Of a stretch of DNA of 64,000 bases, positions 25,836 through 34,738 are shown piece after piece. Source of the stretch: Desulfobacteraceae bacterium (GTDB taxonomy: Bacteria; Desulfobacterota; Desulfobacteria; Desulfobacterales; Desulfosalsimonadaceae). The first letter of the stretch is position 1. The number at the start of each line of letters is the position of its first letter. Location of the stretch: positions 1 to 64,000 of the forward strand of contig JAABUA010000005.1 of assembly GCA_011389515.1 (NCBI GenBank), written 5' to 3'. The translations under genes were made by a program, and so were the position numbers. The notes below the pieces were generated by a model. It worked only from the letters and a program-made list of their open reading frames with translations, was not told the DNA's origin and ran no database searches.

Positions 25836-27848
25836 ATGGGCCAGGAAAGAAAAGCCCCTGAAAAAAAATCCATGCATCCCATGCTGTCTTCACTGCCGCC
25901 GTTTACAGCGCAAAAAGGGAAGATCGTCTCCTGCGAGGAGGCTATCAGCATCATCCGGGACAACGATACCATTGCCACCGGCGGTTTTGTGGGTACCGGG
26001 TTTCCCGAGCACATTGCCGTTGCACTGGAACAGCATTTTCTGCAGACCGGGTCGCCAAAAAATCTGACGCTGGTGTATGCGGCAGGCCAGGGGGATGGCA
26101 AGGACAAGGGGTTGAATCACCTGGGACATGAGGGATTGATCCGGAGAGTTGTCGGCGGGCACTGGGGACTGGTGCCCAAGGTGCAGAAACTGGCTGTTGA
26201 GAACAAAATCGAGGCCTATAACCTCCCCCAGGGGGTAATTTCCCACCTATACCGGGATATTGCCGCAGGCAAGCCCCGAACCATAACCACTGTCGGCATA
26301 GGCACCTTTGTGGACCCCCGCAAGGGCGGGGGGAAGCTAAATGAGCAGACTGTCGAAGATCTGGTAGAGTTGATCGTTTTTGACGGAAAGGAATATCTTG
26401 CGTATCGGACGTTTCCCATCAATGTGGCCATATTGCGGGGAACCACAGCGGATACCATGGGTAATATCACCATGGAAAAAGAGGCCCTGAACCTGGAGTC
26501 CCTTGCCATGGCGACTGCGGCCAGAAACAGCAATGGTTTTGTCATCGTGCAGGTGGAGCGGATCGCTGAAAAAGGGACGCTCAATGCGCGCCAGGTGAAA
26601 ATACCCGGGATCATGGTGGACTGTGTGGTGGTTGCCGACCCGGAAAATCACTGGCAGACCTTTGGTGATCGCTACAACCCTTCCTTCAGTTCGGAAATAA
26701 AGGTCCCCCTGCATTCCATGCCGAAAATGGACATGGATGAGCGCAAGATCATTGCCAGGAGAGCCGCCATGGAGCTCGAGGCCAACAGCGTGGTCAATCT
26801 GGGTATCGGCATGCCCGAGGGGGTGGCCAATGTCGCCAACGAGGAAAACATCCTGGACTTCCTGACATTGACAGCCGAACCGGGCGTAATCGGTGGGATC
26901 CCTGCAGGGGGGCTGAACTTCGGGGCAGCGACCAACACCGAAGCGCTGATCAGCCAACCCGAGCAATTCGACTTTTATGACGGCGGCGGACTGGACCTTG
27001 CCTTTCTGGGGCTTGCCCAGGCGGACCGGCACGGCAATCTCAACGTGAGCAAGTTCGGCCCTCGTCTGGCCGGTGCAGGCGGTTTTATCAATATCAGCCA
27101 GAAAGCCAAAAAGGTTATCTTCGTGGGTACATTTACCGCGGGAGGGTTGGATGTTTCCATAGAAGACGGCGCTTTGCGGATCAACCGGGAGGGAAAGGCA
27201 AAAAAATTCGTGCGCCAGGTGGAGCACACCACTTTCAGCGGGGCATATGCGCTTCAAAACAAACAGCCGGTTCTCTACATAACGGAGCGGTGCGTGTTCA
27301 AACTGACCGAAAAAGGCATGGAGCTCATAGAAATCGCACCGGGTGTGGACCTGCAAAAGGATATCCTTGCGCTGATGGAATTCGAGCCGATTATTACCGA
27401 CGCGCCCTCACAGATGGATCCCCGGATTTTCAGGGACGAGCCCATGCAGCTAAAAAAGAACCTGCTTTTTTTATCCATAGACAAGCGCTTGAGCTACGAC
27501 AGGCATCGCAACCTTTTCTTTGTCAATTTCGAAGGGTATGCGATCAAGAGCCGGGCGGATATACGGCAGGCGGAAGAAAAGGTAAGGGAGATTCTGGAAC
27601 CTCTGGGGCACAAGGTATATACGGTCGTCAACTATGACAATTTTCACATCGATCCTGAGCTGATACCGGAGTATACCCAGATGATCAAGCGCCTGTCGGA
27701 AGATCTTTATTCCGGGGTGACCCGGTATACCACGAGCACTTTTCTGCGGGCCAAGCTGGGGGATGCCTTGTTGCGATTCAATATCACGCCGCATATATAC
27801 AAAACGGCGGATGAAGCCCTGGAAGCGCTCGACATGGAGCGGTTATAA
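25836..27848 (+). CDS. Acyl-CoA:acetate/3-ketoacid CoA-transferase (fused alpha-beta, with C-terminal extension)
   Basis: 670 residues. Two CoA-transferase family I domains are fused as in YdiF and propionate CoA-transferase: alpha part about 25-290 ([11 protein letters not shown]), beta part about 300-530 with the catalytic glutamate in TAEPGVIGG (residue 348), which forms the glutamyl-CoA intermediate. A further 130-140 residues beyond the usual end ([17 protein letters not shown] onward) form an extra domain that I cannot name. It moves CoA between short-chain acids such as lactate, propionate or acetate. Expression is probably driven by the sigma-54 promoter just upstream. It could activate the 2-hydroxyacid imported by the downstream TRAP system, or salvage CoA. 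Confidence 0.87.
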   Translation: MGQERKAPEKKSMHPMLSSLPPFTAQKGKIVSCEEAISIIRDNDTIATGGFVGTGFPEHIAVALEQHFLQTGSPKNLTLVYAAGQGDGKDKGLNHLGHEGLIRRVVGGHWGLVPKVQKLAVENKIEAYNLPQGVISHLYRDIAAGKPRTITTVGIGTFVDPRKGGGKLNEQTVEDLVELIVFDGKEYLAYRTFPINVAILRGTTADTMGNITMEKEALNLESLAMATAARNSNGFVIVQVERIAEKGTLNARQVKIPGIMVDCVVVADPENHWQTFGDRYNPSFSSEIKVPLHSMPKMDMDERKIIARRAAMELEANSVVNLGIGMPEGVANVANEENILDFLTLTAEPGVIGGIPAGGLNFGAATNTEALISQPEQFDFYDGGGLDLAFLGLAQADRHGNLNVSKFGPRLAGAGGFINISQKAKKVIFVGTFTAGGLDVSIEDGALRINREGKAKKFVRQVEHTTFSGAYALQNKQPVLYITERCVFKLTEKGMELIEIAPGVDLQKDILALMEFEPIITDAPSQMDPRIFRDEPMQLKKNLLFLSIDKRLSYDRHRNLFFVNFEGYAIKSRADIRQAEEKVREILEPLGHKVYTVVNYDNFHIDPELIPEYTQMIKRLSEDLYSGVTRYTTSTFLRAKLGDALLRFNITPHIYKTADEALEALDMERL

Positions 27849-27879
27849 CTTTTTTGATGCCGCAGAAAGGTGCCCAAAT

Positions 27880-27894
27880 ATTGGTAATGCCAAT
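27880..27894. promoter_or_regulatory. FadR/LldR-type operator-like site 1
   Basis: ATTGGT-AAT-GCCAAT is one base from the ATTGGTNNNACCAAT pattern bound by PdhR/LldR-type FCD regulators; an FCD regulator is encoded at 47869-48684. The gap 27849-28287 otherwise holds site 2 and an AT-rich leader. Confidence 0.4.
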
Positions 27895-28008
27895 TCTTCA
27901 AAAAAGAGGTTGCATAGGGGCATCGGTGTTGTTTTGCAGTGTCCTTTCTCTCTGTATTTTTATGTATTTTAATAAAATCAACATGTTTGTATGGCATAAA
28001 ATTTTTGC

Positions 28009-28057
28009 TTGACAAGCCAATGCAAATTTGGAATGTTTAACATATGGAATTACCAAT
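28009..28057 (+). promoter_or_regulatory. Possible promoter with overlapping FadR/LldR-type site 2 before the TRAP operon
   Basis: TTGACA at 28009-28014 has only a weak -10 (AATGTT) 17 bases on. A half-conserved dyad TATGGA-ATT-ACCAAT lies at 28043-28057, where the start of transcription would fall. The arrangement suggests repression by an LldR-like protein, but both elements are weak. Confidence 0.35.
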
Positions 28058-28287
28058 TTGTTTTTTTGAAAAATCAACGCTGTTTTTTCTGTGGGGCTTT
28101 TTTTTTAACAAAAGGGTGAACAGAATTCATTTACGTGATTACCTTTTATTTATATGAATTGTTTTTCATAGGCCCTGAACAACCTGAGAAGGGTCAGCCT
28201 GTCCTTTACCAAAGGTGCTGCAGCCCGGTTTGATTGCAAAGTCGGGGCAAACATCTAACAAAACCCCTAACGTTTGAGGAGGTAGTT

Positions 28288-29442
28288 ATGAAGCGCATTC
28301 TTTCCTTTTTTATCATTTTTTTTCTTCTGCTCGGTATACCGATGGGGCAGAGCCTGTTCGCCCAGGAGGGTAAATTCGGTGAAGATCCGCGAACCAAAGA
28401 GGCCCAGCGGATCGATTACAAGGTCTCAGACACAAAGGTCCGTTGGACGATGGTCATGCCCTGGTCCAAAGGCCTTCTCTTCTATGATGTTGCCCAGCAT
28501 TTTGCCGACTCCGTGCGCCTGGCTTCCGCGGGCAGGCTGGATATACGGGTGTTTGCCGCAGGCGAGATGGTGCCGGCCATGGAATCGTTTGATGCCGTTA
28601 GTTCAGGTTCGGCGGATGTAGGACACGACTGGCCCGGATACTGGAAGGGCAAAAACGAGGCTTTTGTGGCGTATGCGTCCGTGCCTTTCGGCCTGGATGC
28701 CGAAGGCTACAATGTCTGGCTTTATGAAATGGGCGGCGCGGAGATGATGGACGAGCTCTACGGCAAGTTCAACATGAAAGCGTTCCCCGGCGGCAACGTC
28801 GGACAGGAGCTTGGCCTTTTTTCCAACAAGCGGGCTACCGCGATGAAAGATTTCAAGGGGCTGCGCATCAGGACCCCGGGCTGGTACATGGACATTCTCA
28901 CGCGGCTGGGCGCTTCCGTGACCCCCCTGCCCGGCGGTGAAATCTATCTGGCCCTGGAGCGCGGCGTTATTGACGCGGCGGAATTTTCAACACCGAGTAT
29001 TACATACCCCATGGGTTTTCACCAGGTCACAGATTACGTCATCATGCCCGGTGTTCATCAACCGTCCTGCCAGAGCGCTCTTTTTATAAACAAGGATTCG
29101 TGGGAAAAACTGCCCCGCGATCTCCAGGAGATTGTAAAGCTTGCCGCCAGGGAAACCCAGCACTGGAGCTTGGCCTGGAGCGAGCACCTCAACGCCCAGG
29201 CAATTCATCGGCTGGAGAAAGATGTTGAATTTGTAAAAATGGACAAAGACGCCAGGGCGCAATTTGCCCAGACGACGAAAACATACCTGGACGAACTCAA
29301 AGAAAAACATCCTGACGTGAAAAAAGCCCTGGATGGACAGGATGCGTTCAAGGAACTTTTTGCCAAATGGCGTGACCTGAGAAGTGGCGTTGAGCCGTAT
29401 CCCATCGAGATGTATATCGACGGAAAGATGGGCGACCACTAA
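28288..29442 (+). CDS. dctP: TRAP transporter substrate-binding protein (DctP), 2-oxoacid/lactate type
   Basis: 384 residues with a signal peptide (MKRILSFFIIFFLLLGI). The pattern WPGYWKGKNEAF, RIRTPGWYMDIL, GGEIYLALERGVIDAAEF and PGVHQPSCQSALF resembles TakP and TTHA0766, TRAP receptors that bind 2-oxoacids or lactate as a metal salt, rather than the C4-dicarboxylate or ectoine types. GGAGG sets the start at 28288. It opens a very long + strand gene run that contains 2-hydroxyacid oxidation genes, which fits a lactate or 2-hydroxyacid ligand. Confidence 0.87.
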   Translation: MKRILSFFIIFFLLLGIPMGQSLFAQEGKFGEDPRTKEAQRIDYKVSDTKVRWTMVMPWSKGLLFYDVAQHFADSVRLASAGRLDIRVFAAGEMVPAMESFDAVSSGSADVGHDWPGYWKGKNEAFVAYASVPFGLDAEGYNVWLYEMGGAEMMDELYGKFNMKAFPGGNVGQELGLFSNKRATAMKDFKGLRIRTPGWYMDILTRLGASVTPLPGGEIYLALERGVIDAAEFSTPSITYPMGFHQVTDYVIMPGVHQPSCQSALFINKDSWEKLPRDLQEIVKLAARETQHWSLAWSEHLNAQAIHRLEKDVEFVKMDKDARAQFAQTTKTYLDELKEKHPDVKKALDGQDAFKELFAKWRDLRSGVEPYPIEMYIDGKMGDH

Positions 29443-29484
29443 TATACGAATAATCTACTAAAACGATATTCATTCAGTTGGCAG

Positions 29485-29510
29485 CAGGAAGAGGAGCAAT
29501 CCTCTTCCTG
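29485..29510 (+). terminator. Intercistronic stem-loop between dctP and dctQ (second TRAP operon)
   Basis: Perfect 11-bp stem (CAGGAAGAGGA / TCCTCTTCCTG) with a GCAA tetraloop. Same position and stem length as the stem-loop in the first TRAP operon, but unrelated sequence. Probably 3'-end protection or attenuation. Confidence 0.7.
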
Positions 29511-29557
29511 TCTTGCTTTCCTTGTCAAGCCCAAGCACAACCAAGGAGCGCTTTGAC

Positions 29558-30061
29558 ATGATAAAAAAAATCTGCAAAGGGATCGACCGTTTCCAGGACT
29601 GGTTCGGTTACCTGACGGCCATGCTGATTTTCCCCTTGACGGCTGTTATCATCTACGAAGTGATCATGCGGTATGTCTTTAACAAGCCGACAACGTGGGG
29701 CTTTGAGGTGACCACCTATGTTTATGGCATCCATTTCATGCTCGGCTTGGGGTATACCCTGATGTACAATGGCCACGTGCGGGTGGACGTCCTGGTCAAG
29801 CTGTTGTCCCATCGAAAACAGGTCATTATCAGCCTGCTGTGCCATCTGATCCTGTTGCTTCCGGTATTTGCAATGCTCAGCTATGCAACTTTCGACTATG
29901 CCTGGATATCCGTTCAGCGGCTGGAAAAAAGCTGGACGTCCTGGGCGCCCCCTTTGTATCCGTTTAAACTGCTTATGGCATTGGGTTTTCTGATGTTTTT
30001 CATCCAGGGCGTTTCAAACTTCTTGAAAGAAGTACAGGCGCTTCGCGATGGTGATGGATAG
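29558..30061 (+). CDS. dctQ: TRAP transporter small permease subunit (DctQ)
   Basis: 167 residues with four membrane helices and typical DctQ features (VIIYEVIMRYVFNKPTTWGFE after helix 1, here in pieces; GYTLMYNGHVRVDVL between helices 2 and 3). Start is the ATG after AAGGAGCG; an earlier in-frame start would overlap the upstream hairpin. Partner of the DctP and DctM on either side. Confidence 0.88.
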   Translation: MIKKICKGIDRFQDWFGYLTAMLIFPLTAVIIYEVIMRYVFNKPTTWGFEVTTYVYGIHFMLGLGYTLMYNGHVRVDVLVKLLSHRKQVIISLLCHLILLLPVFAMLSYATFDYAWISVQRLEKSWTSWAPPLYPFKLLMALGFLMFFIQGVSNFLKEVQALRDGDG

Positions 30062-30156
30062 GGGCGCGGCAGTATTTTTGGATAAATAACCGGTCGAAAG
30101 CGTGTACTGCCAGCAATCATACGATCAATATTCTATATAATCTAAGGTAATCAATT

Positions 30157-31503
30157 ATGTATTTCAGCCCTGAAGTCATGACTGTGGCCATGTTTGGAAC
30201 CCTGATACTTTTTATCGCGCTGGGGCACCCCCTGGCCATAACATTGGTTTCAGTGGCCACGATTTTCGGTCTGATCGACAACGGCTTCAATTTCGCAAGG
30301 CTTTTCAACCTGTTTACCAGCAACAGTTGGGGGACCTTTAACGAGTATACGCTTGTGGCACTGCCGTTGTTTATTTTCATGGCCCAGCTCCTGGATAAAT
30401 CCAAGGTGGCGGAAAAGCTCTTTGATGTGCTTTATGTCAACCTGGGAACGATAAAGGGCGGGCTGGGGCTGGCCGTGGTTCTGGTCTGTACGATTTTTGC
30501 CGCCACGACCGGCATTATCGGGGCCTCCGTGGTGGCCATGGGCCTCCTGGCGGCACCGCCGCTTATTAACAAGGGGTATCAAAAGGAGATGGCCAGCGGC
30601 ATCATCTGTTCCGCGGGAACGCTGGGCATTTTGATTCCCCCCAGTATCATGCTGGTCATATACGGTGGCTTGACGGGGATGCAGGCCACTTCCGTCGGGA
30701 ACCTCTTCGCTGCCGCCATTATTCCGGGACTGATCCTTTCCGGCTTGTATATCGCCTACATATCGATTCGCTGCCAGATCAATCCCAAACTGGGGCCCAC
30801 CATTTCCAAAGAAGAGGCTTCAAAATACAGTGCGGGGCAAAAATTTTGGCTGACCGTGAAATATATGATCCCTCCCCTTGTCCTGATCCTGCTGGTCATG
30901 GGAACGATTCTCATGGGGATTGCCACGCCTACCGAGGCTGCGGGTATGGGGGCTGCAGGGGCCTTTATTCTGGCGCTGGCCAACCGGATGGTGAACTGGG
31001 AAGTGTTGCAGCAAGTCGCCACAAATACCTTGAAGACCACCTGTATGGTTATGTTTTTGTTTGTGGCCGGCAAACTGTTTACCCAAGTTTTTATCAGCAT
31101 GGGCGGCGGATTTGTGGTTTCCGACCTCCTTACTGGCGCTATGGCCCCGGCCACAGCAATTTTTGTCATGCTGCTAATCGTATTCATTCTTGGTATGTTC
31201 ATCGATTGGGCCGCGATTTTACTGATCACGGTCCCCATTTTTCTGCCCATCGCTTCCCAGTTGGGCTACAATCCCTTGTGGTTTGCCATGATGCAGTGTG
31301 TGGTATTGCAGACCTCTTTTCTGACGCCGCCCTTTGGTTACGCACTGTTTTACTTTATCGGTGTGGCCCCCCCTGGCTATACAATGGTGCACATATACAA
31401 AGGCATTATCCCCTTTATCCTTCTGCAGATTGTGGGCGTGATCATTCTGGCTGTGTTCCCGGAGTTGATCCTGTGGCTGCCCAGGCTCGCCTTTGGGTCC
31501 TAA
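30157..31503 (+). CDS. dctM: TRAP transporter large permease subunit (DctM)
   Basis: 448 residues, about twelve membrane segments, the transport subunit of the TRAP complex. Motifs GASVVAMGLLAAPPLINKGY, GTLGILIPPSIMLVIYG and FIDWAAILLITVPIF match the family. It follows dctQ by 95 bases. Together the three subunits import the organic acid on which the downstream oxidation genes act. Confidence 0.9.
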   Translation: MYFSPEVMTVAMFGTLILFIALGHPLAITLVSVATIFGLIDNGFNFARLFNLFTSNSWGTFNEYTLVALPLFIFMAQLLDKSKVAEKLFDVLYVNLGTIKGGLGLAVVLVCTIFAATTGIIGASVVAMGLLAAPPLINKGYQKEMASGIICSAGTLGILIPPSIMLVIYGGLTGMQATSVGNLFAAAIIPGLILSGLYIAYISIRCQINPKLGPTISKEEASKYSAGQKFWLTVKYMIPPLVLILLVMGTILMGIATPTEAAGMGAAGAFILALANRMVNWEVLQQVATNTLKTTCMVMFLFVAGKLFTQVFISMGGGFVVSDLLTGAMAPATAIFVMLLIVFILGMFIDWAAILLITVPIFLPIASQLGYNPLWFAMMQCVVLQTSFLTPPFGYALFYFIGVAPPGYTMVHIYKGIIPFILLQIVGVIILAVFPELILWLPRLAFGS

Positions 31504-31606
31504 GACTCCTAAGGGGGAAAAGCAGCGATTTTTGGGGGATTGCTGACAGCCCTGCTTTGTGCAGGTCGAAAAAACGTTTTATTTTTGCCAAAAGGAGAAC
31601 AGCCTC

Positions 31607-32128
31607 ATGTGGCCCGACTTTCAGAAAATACTGTATGTGACGAATTTAGGCCCTGAATCGCCCTACGTGTTTCGCCATGCACTCAGCCTGGCCGAACGCT
31701 ATAATGCAAATATTACCGTCCTGCACGTACTGGAGCCATTGAGCGATAATGTCAAGGGCATGGTCGAATTTTATATCACCGATGAGCAGTTTCAGCAGCA
31801 CCGGCAAGAGGCGCGCAAATTTCTTTTTGACAAGATACACAAGCGGTTGTCGAATTTCTGCGCCCGGGAGACCTGCCGGCTGGACGCCCAGATGCCTGAT
31901 CCGGTGACGGATATTATGGTAGAGGAAGGGCCTGTCACGGAGACGATCCTGGCAAAGGCAAAGGAGATCAAAGCGGGTTTGATCGTGATGGGCACGCACA
32001 GAAAATTAAGAGACGGGGGGCACAAACTTTTGGGATCCACCGCCCGCAGCGTGGTGAATAATGCAAAAATTCCCGTATTGACAGTGTATACTCCCAGAGA
32101 TAAATTTGACGATTTGAATGCACAATAG
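31607..32128 (+). CDS. Universal stress protein (UspA family)
   Basis: 173 residues with the UspA alpha/beta fold. The ATP-binding pattern G2xG9xS/T is visible as VMGTHRKLRDGGHKLLGSTARSV. UspA genes are often appended to TRAP operons, and a few bind the transporter (as TeaD does with TeaABC), so it may monitor TRAP activity. Start is the ATG after AAAGGAG, 103 bases after dctM. Confidence 0.88.
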   Translation: MWPDFQKILYVTNLGPESPYVFRHALSLAERYNANITVLHVLEPLSDNVKGMVEFYITDEQFQQHRQEARKFLFDKIHKRLSNFCARETCRLDAQMPDPVTDIMVEEGPVTETILAKAKEIKAGLIVMGTHRKLRDGGHKLLGSTARSVVNNAKIPVLTVYTPRDKFDDLNAQ

Positions 32129-32182
32129 GTTTATATACCGGGTTTTTGGAATATGAAGCAAGTATGTATTACAGGAGACGTT

Positions 32183-32848
32183 ATGCCTCGAAAACGCACG
32201 CGAAATATTCCCGGCATGGTGAGCCTTGTTATTCTGGCGACCATGACCTGTTTTCTGCATATATCGGCCGGGCAAACCAGCGCTCAGGAGCAGCCCCCGC
32301 GGTCCGGCGCGAAGACGGATCCGGACATTCCGGGATATGGTCCTGCGGATAAGAATCCGGATCCGGATGAAATGGCAGAAAGCATTGAACGGATGGAGTC
32401 CAGGGCGCTTGAGCTCCAGGAGGAGATCGCCGCGATGCGGAACCATGCTTTTGACAACAATCCGGAGCTGGACATCCTCTTAAAAGAACTCGTTATAACG
32501 ACCCATACCATCATGACTGAAAACCTGGAGCGCGAAGAAGTCGATCTTGATCGATTGCAGAATATTGAAGAGCAATTGCAGGATCCGGAGATTTCTTCCG
32601 AGCGCAGGCAGCAGCTGAAACAGGAAAAGGAAAAAGCGTTTCTGGGGTATAAAAAAGCGGAAATGCGTACCGAGCAAAATGAGACACTGCGGGAGCTCAG
32701 GGAAGAATTTTATACAAAATTGCTGGCCGCCGCGAAAAAGGAAAACCCCGATGCTGAAAAATTGCTGAATGAACTGGATATTCTCCAGCATCAGCTACGA
32801 TTTATCAAGCCGGAAGCAATGCCAGAAAAGCAACAGGCCATACCCTGA
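32183..32848 (+). CDS. Exported coiled-coil protein of unknown function
   Basis: 221 residues with a signal peptide (MPRKRTRNIPGMVSLVILATM...) and then a proline-rich start. Residues about 60-215 are strongly charged and helical (ERMESRALELQEEIAAMR, LKQEKEKAFLGYKKAE), forming a coiled coil. No enzymatic motif is visible. It lies between the UspA gene and a decaheme membrane cytochrome, so a structural role in that periplasmic complex is possible. AGGAG precedes the chosen ATG. Confidence 0.65.
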   Translation: MPRKRTRNIPGMVSLVILATMTCFLHISAGQTSAQEQPPRSGAKTDPDIPGYGPADKNPDPDEMAESIERMESRALELQEEIAAMRNHAFDNNPELDILLKELVITTHTIMTENLEREEVDLDRLQNIEEQLQDPEISSERRQQLKQEKEKAFLGYKKAEMRTEQNETLRELREEFYTKLLAAAKKENPDAEKLLNELDILQHQLRFIKPEAMPEKQQAIP

Positions 32849-32986
32849 TCACTATCAGCCGTCGTTTCTTTTGTTTTGGTAAAGCGTGAAAGTGAAAATC
32901 CACAGGGCGGTAAGCCCTGTTCGATATTGCAGCCCGGTTTTCGCCCATGGACAAGACAGGAAGCACCCATTCGGAGCCATCACGAA

Positions 32987-34714
32987 ATGACGTGCACAAC
33001 GGTTATGAGAAAATTGAAAATCCCTTTTTTTTTGCTTGCCGGGCTGCTGGTAAGTCTTGCGACAATTCAACCGGCAAACGCCTGGCGGTTCGACGGCCGG
33101 CATTATGAGGCGTCGGCGCACGGCGTTTTTTCGTGCCGGGAGTGCCATTACGACATCCGGATGCATATGCATCCGGATCCGGAAAAGGTCAACCAGCAGC
33201 CGTATGAATCCTTTGCGCCGAACGCATGCTACAGCTGCCACCCGAATGTTCAAAATGATCTTGAAACGGGAACGCACGCCGGATTCGATATCGCGGAACG
33301 GTCAATCCACGAGCAGTGCATCGACTGTCACGATCCGCACGCCGCCGGTATAACTGCTGCGCCGGAACAAGCCTTTCCGGACCCCCCGGAAACCCTTTCC
33401 AGTGAGGATGCCGCCTGTATGGCGTGCCATCATGACCCTGGTCCGGCACAAACACCTGCGGCAATACAGAGAACGCAAAATTTATGCATGCACTGCCATG
33501 ATGCCGCCCAAAACATGGCGCAGGTAAAGCAGCTCGACCTGCAGGCATACAAGTATACGCCCCATGCGAATATGGACTGCATGGCCTGCCACATCAATGC
33601 GGACGCATATCCCCACGATCAACAGAAAAAGACGGATTGCCTGGAATGCCATCAGCGCCACCGGGAAAGCGTGGCCCACGATGCTCACTTGACGGTTTCC
33701 TGTGAAGCCTGTCACCTCCAAGACGTAACTCCCGAAAAGCCGGATGAAAGCGATCGAATCCTCTGGGAGCGCACCGCCATGCCAGGTCAGGTCTCAAGCA
33801 TCCATTCCATGCGCTTTGACAAGGACAATGACTGCAGCCGCTGTCATGTGCCGGGCAATCCACTGGGGGCTGCAGCAATGGTGCTTCCGCCCAAAAGCGT
33901 GGCCTGCATGCCATGTCATTCCGCCACGTTAACCGCCTCGGATACGGTCAGCATCATTGCTTTGCTGATCTTTCTGGGAGGGATCATCCTGGTTCTGGGG
34001 ATCTATTTTACCGCATCCCTTCCCGGGCGCGAGAACCAAAGCAGTTTGGGCAAATTTGTCCTCCTGATCGGCTCTGCGCTCAAGACGCTGTTTTCATCAA
34101 AGATTGTCCCCATTGGCAGGGCAATATTTTGGGACGTGCTCCTGCAGGATAGGCTTCGAAAGCGTTCCCTGAAACGTTGGATTATCCACGGCCTGATCTT
34201 TTTTCCCATTTTTGGGCGGTTTTTATACGGCCTCGCCGCTTTGGTGGGAACGACATTTTTTGCCGATACCGGCCTTTTCTGGAGCATGGTGGATAAGAAC
34301 CACCCTGTAACCGCCTTTCTTTTCGATTTTACCGGTATCTGTATCCTGGCAGGCGTCGTGCTTGCATGGCGCAGGGGATCCGCTGCGGATCAAACCAAGC
34401 CAGGCGGTTTGCCCAGGCAGGACAAGCCAGCGCTGGCGCTTTTAGCGGCAATTGTTGTCGCCGGGTTCCTCACCGAGGGAATCCGCATTTCGCTCACCGG
34501 CATGCCTGAAGGCGCCGGGTTCGCACTGATCGGCTACAGCATTGGGCTGTTTTTTTCCGTATTCGGTGATTTGAGCACGGTCTACGGCTACTTCTGGTAT
34601 CTGCACGCCATACTTTGGGGGGCCTTTCTGGCGTATCTGCCCTTCAGCAACATGCTGCATATCATCATGGGGCCGGTGATTCTGGCCATAAATGCAGCCC
34701 GTGAGAAACATTAA
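32987..34714 (+). CDS. Decaheme cytochrome c fused to NarI-like membrane domain
   Basis: 575 residues. A signal/anchor helix (LKIPFFLLAGLLVSLATIQ) leads into a periplasmic region with ten CxxCH heme c motifs between residues 50 and 311 (CRECH, CYSCH, CIDCH, CMACH, CMHCH, CMACH, CLECH, CEACH, CSRCH, CMPCH). From about 320 on, five or so membrane helices resemble the nitrate-reductase gamma (NarI) / DsrM-type b-cytochrome domain. It probably moves electrons between periplasmic carriers and the quinone pool or a cytoplasmic Fe-S partner. The start after CGGAGCC is preferred; a second ATG six codons later is possible. It directly precedes the glcD-type gene, so it is a likely electron outlet. Confidence 0.87.
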   Translation: MTCTTVMRKLKIPFFLLAGLLVSLATIQPANAWRFDGRHYEASAHGVFSCRECHYDIRMHMHPDPEKVNQQPYESFAPNACYSCHPNVQNDLETGTHAGFDIAERSIHEQCIDCHDPHAAGITAAPEQAFPDPPETLSSEDAACMACHHDPGPAQTPAAIQRTQNLCMHCHDAAQNMAQVKQLDLQAYKYTPHANMDCMACHINADAYPHDQQKKTDCLECHQRHRESVAHDAHLTVSCEACHLQDVTPEKPDESDRILWERTAMPGQVSSIHSMRFDKDNDCSRCHVPGNPLGAAAMVLPPKSVACMPCHSATLTASDTVSIIALLIFLGGIILVLGIYFTASLPGRENQSSLGKFVLLIGSALKTLFSSKIVPIGRAIFWDVLLQDRLRKRSLKRWIIHGLIFFPIFGRFLYGLAALVGTTFFADTGLFWSMVDKNHPVTAFLFDFTGICILAGVVLAWRRGSAADQTKPGGLPRQDKPALALLAAIVVAGFLTEGIRISLTGMPEGAGFALIGYSIGLFFSVFGDLSTVYGYFWYLHAILWGAFLAYLPFSNMLHIIMGPVILAINAAREKH

Positions 34715-34738
34715 TACGTCCACAGGAGGAACACAAAA

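Noticed and set aside
27993-28008. Sigma-54-like match GGCATAAAATTTTTGC before the TRAP operon
   Set aside because: GG and GC are 12 bases apart instead of 10, so it should not be used by RpoN.
32876-34714. Longer start (32876) for the decaheme protein
   Set aside because: It adds over 35 residues before the signal helix and has no ribosome site.
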